DNA of 39,486 bases from a virus. The stretch spans positions 1 to 39,486 of the IMG/VR virus record IMGVR_UViG_3300025728_000019. The stretch is one strand, 5' to 3'. The position numbers and the translations under genes are program-made. The notes under the pieces were generated by a model. That model made no database searches and was not told where the DNA came from. It saw only the letters and a list, made by a program, of their open reading frames with translations. Positions 36,307 through 39,486 of the stretch are shown piece after piece (the stretch's first letter is position 1; each line of letters begins with the position of its first letter).

Positions 36307-38289
36307 GTGGCTGTCACAGTAACTCCGCTCGGGTTCAAGAAGCCTGACGGTAACGAGCTTGTCCGCAATGGTGACAACGTAATCGCGGACAATGCGCAGA
36401 AATCGCAGGACCTTCATCAGGCGGCGCAGGCACGGTTTGCCCTGTTGGAGAATGCCGCTGGTTTCCCCGGCGCACCACTGGACTTCGCGGACACCGTTGT
36501 TGAGGCCCTGGTGCTTGGCCCGTCTGACACGTCAGATGCGCTGAACGGGAAGTACGCGCAAGTCTCGCACCTCCCCGTGAACGTGAAGCAACTTGGTGTG
36601 ACTGGCAACGGTTCCACAGACGACCGGGCAGCCATCCAAGCGGCGAGCACCGCAGCGGGCGTTGGCGCGACACTGTACTTCCCCCCTGGCGCTTACCTCC
36701 TTGCGAGTGCCACCGTACCCGGTGACCGAATCCTCGTCATCCCAGCCGGCCAAACATGGATCGGCTCAGGCGCCGCGTCAACGATCAAAGTGGCGAACAA
36801 CTTCGGCGCGTACAAGACAATCATTGGTTGCACCAATGACAGCACTGACGTTGGCAGCTTCACCATGGATCGGCTTCGGTTCGATCAGAACAGCGGCAAC
36901 GGCAACACGTACCTCGCCGCTGACTTGGCAGTGAACACCAAACACGTCCTCCGCGTCCTGTCGTTCACCGCGGGTTCGTCCATCCTGATCCGGGATTGCA
37001 TCTTCGACAACTCGGACTGCATGAACACCCTGTACATCGCCGCTGACACCATTGACGTTTCCCGCAACCTTTGGCGCGGCACCGGCACGTCAGGTGGTGG
37101 GAACTTCCGCGACCACTCATCCATCTACACCACCACCACTGTTGAGGGTGGAACGCAGACCATCATCAACAACACGTTCCGCGGCAACCTCGGCATGGGC
37201 TCATCTGTTTGTGCGATTGAAACTCACGGCGGTTCGCAGACGGTCACGGGTAACAACATTTCCGGGTACATGATCGGGGCGAACCTCACCGGCTGGTCAA
37301 GCACCGTCCGGTGCCAGTCCATTGTGTTCAACAACAACCCCATCACGAACTGCGCATTCGGGATCCAGGTATGGTCCCGGTACTCAGGCACCATCACCAC
37401 GGGACCGGCGATGACAGGCGTGGAAATCCACGCCAACCCGATCATCGTTGACCGTGACTCCTGGTTGCCCATCACGGGCATCTCCGCAACGTCATGGGCT
37501 ATCTGTGTTGAGGAAGCATCCACGGCACCGGTTGATGGGCTCAACATTTCACAGAACTACATCCGCTACAAACCGTCCGTTCTGACGCCACCCGCGAACG
37601 ACGCCCGAAGCGTTGGTATCCGGCTGGTCATGGCCTATGCCGCTGCGGTACTCAACAACGTGAAGGTGTTGGATAACACCATCGTCAACCCGCTCTCGTC
37701 CGGGATGCACATCTCAGGCATTTTCAACGGCCTTGAGGTTCGGGGGAACAGGGTAGTTGACCCTGCCCAGTCCACGCATTCGTCCGTGGTGGATGTTTAC
37801 CGTTCAGCGGGCGTTATCTCGGGGACGTTGAATGATGCGACGTTCGAGAACAACACTCTCGTTGACACCCGCGCCACGCACTATTGCGCGTACTTCTTCA
37901 TCGCCCTCTCAGCCATGACAGCGGCGAACAACTTCACGTTCCGGAACAACAACGCCCGGTACGCTGACGGGGCAACACCGCCAACGTCGATCTGGCCCAG
38001 CTCCACGGCTGGGTGCGCGCCGTACATCCAGGAAACGCAGAAGGTGTGGGCGGGCGTGTTCCAACCTTCAATGGCTGGTTCCAATGTCCGCGAGTCCACA
38101 ACGGGAAGGGTTTACACGCAGGTAGCAACCCCGTCCGGGACCACTTGGAAGCTTGGGGCGAGTGTTGGTATGTCGTTGACCACAACGGCGCCTGCTGCTG
38201 GTGCTGCTGGCGCGCTACCGGCAACACCTGACGGTTACGTTGCTGTTTCAATCAACGGTGTTGACCGTCGCCAACCGTACTACACGTAG
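36307..38289 (+). CDS. Tailspike with right-handed beta-helix (pectate-lyase-like)
   Basis: 660 residues from GTG 36307, with TTTTAGGAGG upstream. Residues 1-95 look like a virion-binding N-domain ('GFKKPDGNELVRNGDNVIADNAQKSQDL'). 'VNVKQLGVTGNGSTDDRAAIQAAS' (about 96-119) is the standard entry to the pectate-lyase/glycosidase beta-helix, followed by about 12 rungs rich in N-N-x-F/I ('IINNTFRGN', 'TGNNISGYM', 'VFNNNPITN', 'RNNNARYAD'). The C-terminus is a small strand domain. It probably binds and may cleave a surface polysaccharide. Its place after the lysis genes is unusual but known in some actinophages. Confidence 0.85.
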   Translation: MAVTVTPLGFKKPDGNELVRNGDNVIADNAQKSQDLHQAAQARFALLENAAGFPGAPLDFADTVVEALVLGPSDTSDALNGKYAQVSHLPVNVKQLGVTGNGSTDDRAAIQAASTAAGVGATLYFPPGAYLLASATVPGDRILVIPAGQTWIGSGAASTIKVANNFGAYKTIIGCTNDSTDVGSFTMDRLRFDQNSGNGNTYLAADLAVNTKHVLRVLSFTAGSSILIRDCIFDNSDCMNTLYIAADTIDVSRNLWRGTGTSGGGNFRDHSSIYTTTTVEGGTQTIINNTFRGNLGMGSSVCAIETHGGSQTVTGNNISGYMIGANLTGWSSTVRCQSIVFNNNPITNCAFGIQVWSRYSGTITTGPAMTGVEIHANPIIVDRDSWLPITGISATSWAICVEEASTAPVDGLNISQNYIRYKPSVLTPPANDARSVGIRLVMAYAAAVLNNVKVLDNTIVNPLSSGMHISGIFNGLEVRGNRVVDPAQSTHSSVVDVYRSAGVISGTLNDATFENNTLVDTRATHYCAYFFIALSAMTAANNFTFRNNNARYADGATPPTSIWPSSTAGCAPYIQETQKVWAGVFQPSMAGSNVRESTTGRVYTQVATPSGTTWKLGASVGMSLTTTAPAAGAAGALPATPDGYVAVSINGVDRRQPYYT

Positions 38290-38302
38290 TAGGATGGCCC
38301 GC

Positions 38303-38584
38303 ATGACGCATCTTGTGCAGTTCGGGGCTGACCTTGACGGCCCAACGATCACGCTCGGCCCGGACGTTCAGCGCGTGGAGATACGCCCTGACCTGTCCGT
38401 GCGGGTTGTTGGTACTGTCCCGAAACTGGCGGGCGCTAAATTCCCCCGCTGTGTTCTCAGCGAGGCGGACGGCACAGCAACGCTGACCGATGTTTGGGGT
38501 CGACGCCACGAAGTACTAACAGCACGCGCCTACCTGTTAGCAGCCGAACGGCAAGGCATCCCAGTAGAAACCGTCACAACCTAG
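38303..38584 (+). CDS. Small protein after the tailspike
   Basis: 93 residues from ATG 38303 (AGGA 8 bases upstream; ATG 38294 is possible). Strand-rich: 'VQFGADLDGPTITLGPDVQRVEIRPDLSVRVVG', 'LTDVWGRRHEVLTARAYLLAAE'. It could be a tailspike chaperone or accessory protein by position. Not recognised. Ends just before a bidirectional terminator. Confidence 0.65.
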   Translation: MTHLVQFGADLDGPTITLGPDVQRVEIRPDLSVRVVGTVPKLAGAKFPRCVLSEADGTATLTDVWGRRHEVLTARAYLLAAERQGIPVETVTT

Positions 38585-38594
38585 AACCCCAGCA

Positions 38595-38628
38595 GAAAGC
38601 CCCCACCCTTCACCGGGTGGGGGCTTTC
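38595..38628. terminator. Bidirectional terminator at the end of the late operon
   Basis: GAAAGCCCCCACCC (38595-38608), loop TTCACC, GGGTGGGGGCTTTC (38615-38628): 14 perfect pairs flanked by A and T runs, so it works in both directions. It separates the late operon from the convergent minus-strand genes. Confidence 0.9.
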
Positions 38629-38632
38629 GTTG

Positions 38633-38857
38633 TTAGTAGGCGTAGCCGCCCCTGACCTTGAGGCGCACCTTACGCCAAAGCCTGCCGCCGATGGTCACCG
38701 GCTCGTAGGTTGCCAGCCAACCATCTTTGAAGAACTTCCGAGCCTCCGTTGTCGGCAGTTCCAAAACCGACCGGGCGCCATCCTGATCAGTAAAACCGAT
38801 TACAGTTAGGTCCCCAACCACGCTGATATAGTACGCGTCCTTAGTCGCTTCCACCAC
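38633..38857 (-). CDS. Minus-strand small protein, unknown function
   Basis: 74 residues from GTG (38855-38857) with AAGGAAGGGG upstream. 'AYYISVVGDLTVIGFTDQDGARSVLELPTTEARKFFKDGWLATYEP' suggests a small beta fold with one helix; ends 'RLWRKVRLKVRGGYAY', basic. Second gene of a two-gene unit with 38874-39179. Not recognised. Confidence 0.68.
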   Translation of the reverse strand: MVEATKDAYYISVVGDLTVIGFTDQDGARSVLELPTTEARKFFKDGWLATYEPVTIGGRLWRKVRLKVRGGYAY

Positions 38858-38873
38858 GGGCCCCTTCCTTGCC

Positions 38874-39179
38874 TCAGAGCTTCCCAGCCAGAGGTTTAAA
38901 CTCGCAGGGCCTATCTTCGGGGTGATAGACCACCGAAACGTTTTGCCTCAATGCGGCGCCCAGGATGGCGGGTATCGCTTCGAAGTCAAAACGTTCGCCG
39001 GTCACAGTACCTTCACCTGCCATCCGCGCCCCCCTGAGTAAGGCGATCCGGACCGATTTATCTGACGACGACTCGGCGGTCAGGGACCCGTCCAGCCATA
39101 GATGGATTTCGTGAGCGTCTTCGCCTAGCCAGAGTATAGGCTCGCGATTCGGGTTGACGTGAACAATTGCAGGACTCAT
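38874..39179 (-). CDS. Minus-strand protein, unknown function
   Basis: 101 residues from ATG 39179 with GGGAGA nine bases upstream and TATAGT further upstream on the same strand (about 39197-39202), so it has a normal leadered promoter. 'AIVHVNPNREPILWLGEDAHEIHLWLDGSL', 'VRIALLRGARMAGEG' and 'ILGAALRQNVSVVYHPEDRP' suggest an alpha/beta protein. No family recognised. Confidence 0.68.
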   Translation of the reverse strand: MSPAIVHVNPNREPILWLGEDAHEIHLWLDGSLTAESSSDKSVRIALLRGARMAGEGTVTGERFDFEAIPAILGAALRQNVSVVYHPEDRPCEFKPLAGKL

Positions 39180-39215
39180 CTTCTAAGTCTCCCAAACTAT
39201 ATACAGAATTAACAG

Positions 39216-39243
39216 GCCCCGCCCTCCATTAGGAGAGCGGGGC
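39216..39243. terminator. Hairpin terminator between right-end minus-strand genes
   Basis: GCCCCGCCCTCC (39216-39227), loop ATTA, GGAGAGCGGGGC (39232-39243): 11 of 12 positions pair. Flanked by T-rich sequence on the plus side (GTTTCGTTGTTT) and TGTTAATT on the minus side; most likely ends the minus-strand gene at 39264. Confidence 0.7.
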
Positions 39244-39263
39244 GTTTCGTTGTTTAAGCTGGT

Positions 39264-39419
39264 CTAGTTGCCGTCGAGTTGGTCTAGTGTGATGGCGCAA
39301 ACAGCATCGGTAATGAGCGGGGCTGGTGGTGCGCCGTCACCTTCGATTATTTTCATGCCCTCCGGAAAGAGTAAGGGCATGTGGACGGCAGAACGTTCCC
39401 CCAGGTTTTCATCTGTCAT
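39264..39419 (-). CDS. Minus-strand small protein with leaderless promoter
   Basis: 51 residues from the ATG at 39417-39419 ('MTDENLGERSAVHMPLLFPE', then 'IIEGDGAPPAPLITDAVCAITLDQLDGN'). A -10 box lies seven bases upstream, so the ATG rather than the longer start at 39446 is chosen. Acidic, no membrane segment. Not recognised; likely expressed from the prophage. Confidence 0.6.
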   Translation of the reverse strand: MTDENLGERSAVHMPLLFPEGMKIIEGDGAPPAPLITDAVCAITLDQLDGN

Positions 39420-39426
39420 GCCGCAT

Positions 39427-39455
39427 AGTCTACTCAGGGGTAGCAAGTCAACAAG
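39427..39455 (-). promoter_or_regulatory. Leaderless-type promoter at the right end
   Basis: On the minus strand, TAGACT (39427-39432) is seven bases before the ATG at 39419, with TTGTTG about 16 bases further upstream as a possible -35. Same geometry as the cro and moron promoters. Confidence 0.55.
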
Positions 39456-39486
39456 GGCCGTGATTAAACCGTTGTAGAGCTAACCG

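Noticed and set aside
1-39486. Attachment-site duplication or terminal redundancy at the window ends
   Set aside because: No shared sequence between the two ends was found by eye, and the integrase gene is cut, so the boundaries cannot be judged from this window.

Overview
The window reads as almost the whole genome of a temperate siphovirus (a prophage or a phage contig) of a high-GC Gram-positive host. A member of the Micrococcales, Arthrobacter-like, is the best guess. The reasons are the GC-rich coding style with frequent GTG starts, densely overlapping genes, actinophage-type families (YqaJ nuclease with a zinc insert, NrdH-like glutaredoxin, DUF7455, DUF7352, DUF6093, the 'HGT..GY..GRCRC..C' zinc protein) and leaderless TANNNT-N6/7-ATG promoters. 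The left edge cuts through the integrase gene; no attachment site or terminal repeat is visible, and no host gene can be recognised at either end.

Layout. (1) 1-1712, minus strand: lysogeny module with the integrase N-terminus, a DUF7352 protein, an ImmA-like metallopeptidase and a helix-turn-helix repressor. (2) 1713-2081: control region with a 12-bp inverted repeat, an array of TTTCAGT-type half-sites and a consensus leaderless cro promoter. (3) 2082-13484, plus strand: early operon of about 38 mostly tiny, translationally coupled genes. Recognisable members are a Cro-like regulator, YqaJ exonuclease and its usual unknown partner, a glutaredoxin, SSB, a replication-initiator-like protein followed by iteron-like repeats, a Holliday-junction resolvase and a MazG-like protein. 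Many of the rest are small Cys/His-rich proteins. (4) 13484-16125: a section with two long gene-free stretches, each rich in RNA hairpins and each containing or leading into a tRNA gene (a degenerate Trp-type, then Asn). Between them lie a small membrane protein, a metallophosphoesterase and two small proteins. (5) 16157-17248: small Cys-rich proteins, a permuted papain-fold (NlpC/P60-like) protein and an HNH endonuclease. (6) 17330-27611: packaging, head and tail-assembly genes in standard order, ending with a -1 frameshifted tail-assembly chaperone pair. (7) 27608-34896: tape measure and minor tail proteins, interrupted by two minus-strand 'moron' genes, each with its own leaderless-type promoter. 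(8) 34896-36237: lysis module with a membrane/coiled-coil protein, M23 endolysin and small holin. (9) 36307-38584: a large beta-helix tailspike and a small protein, closed by a strong bidirectional terminator. (10) 38633-39419: three minus-strand genes of unknown function with their own promoters, convergent with the late operon.

How it fits together. Repressor and Cro-like protein face each other across the operator region and decide between lysogeny and the early operon. The early genes supply recombination and replication functions. The structured RNA/tRNA section separates early from late genes. The late genes build a long non-contractile tailed particle and lyse the host. The minus-strand morons and the right-end cluster are placed and promoted as genes expressed from the prophage. 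The least explained parts are the two structured RNA regions and the moron genes.
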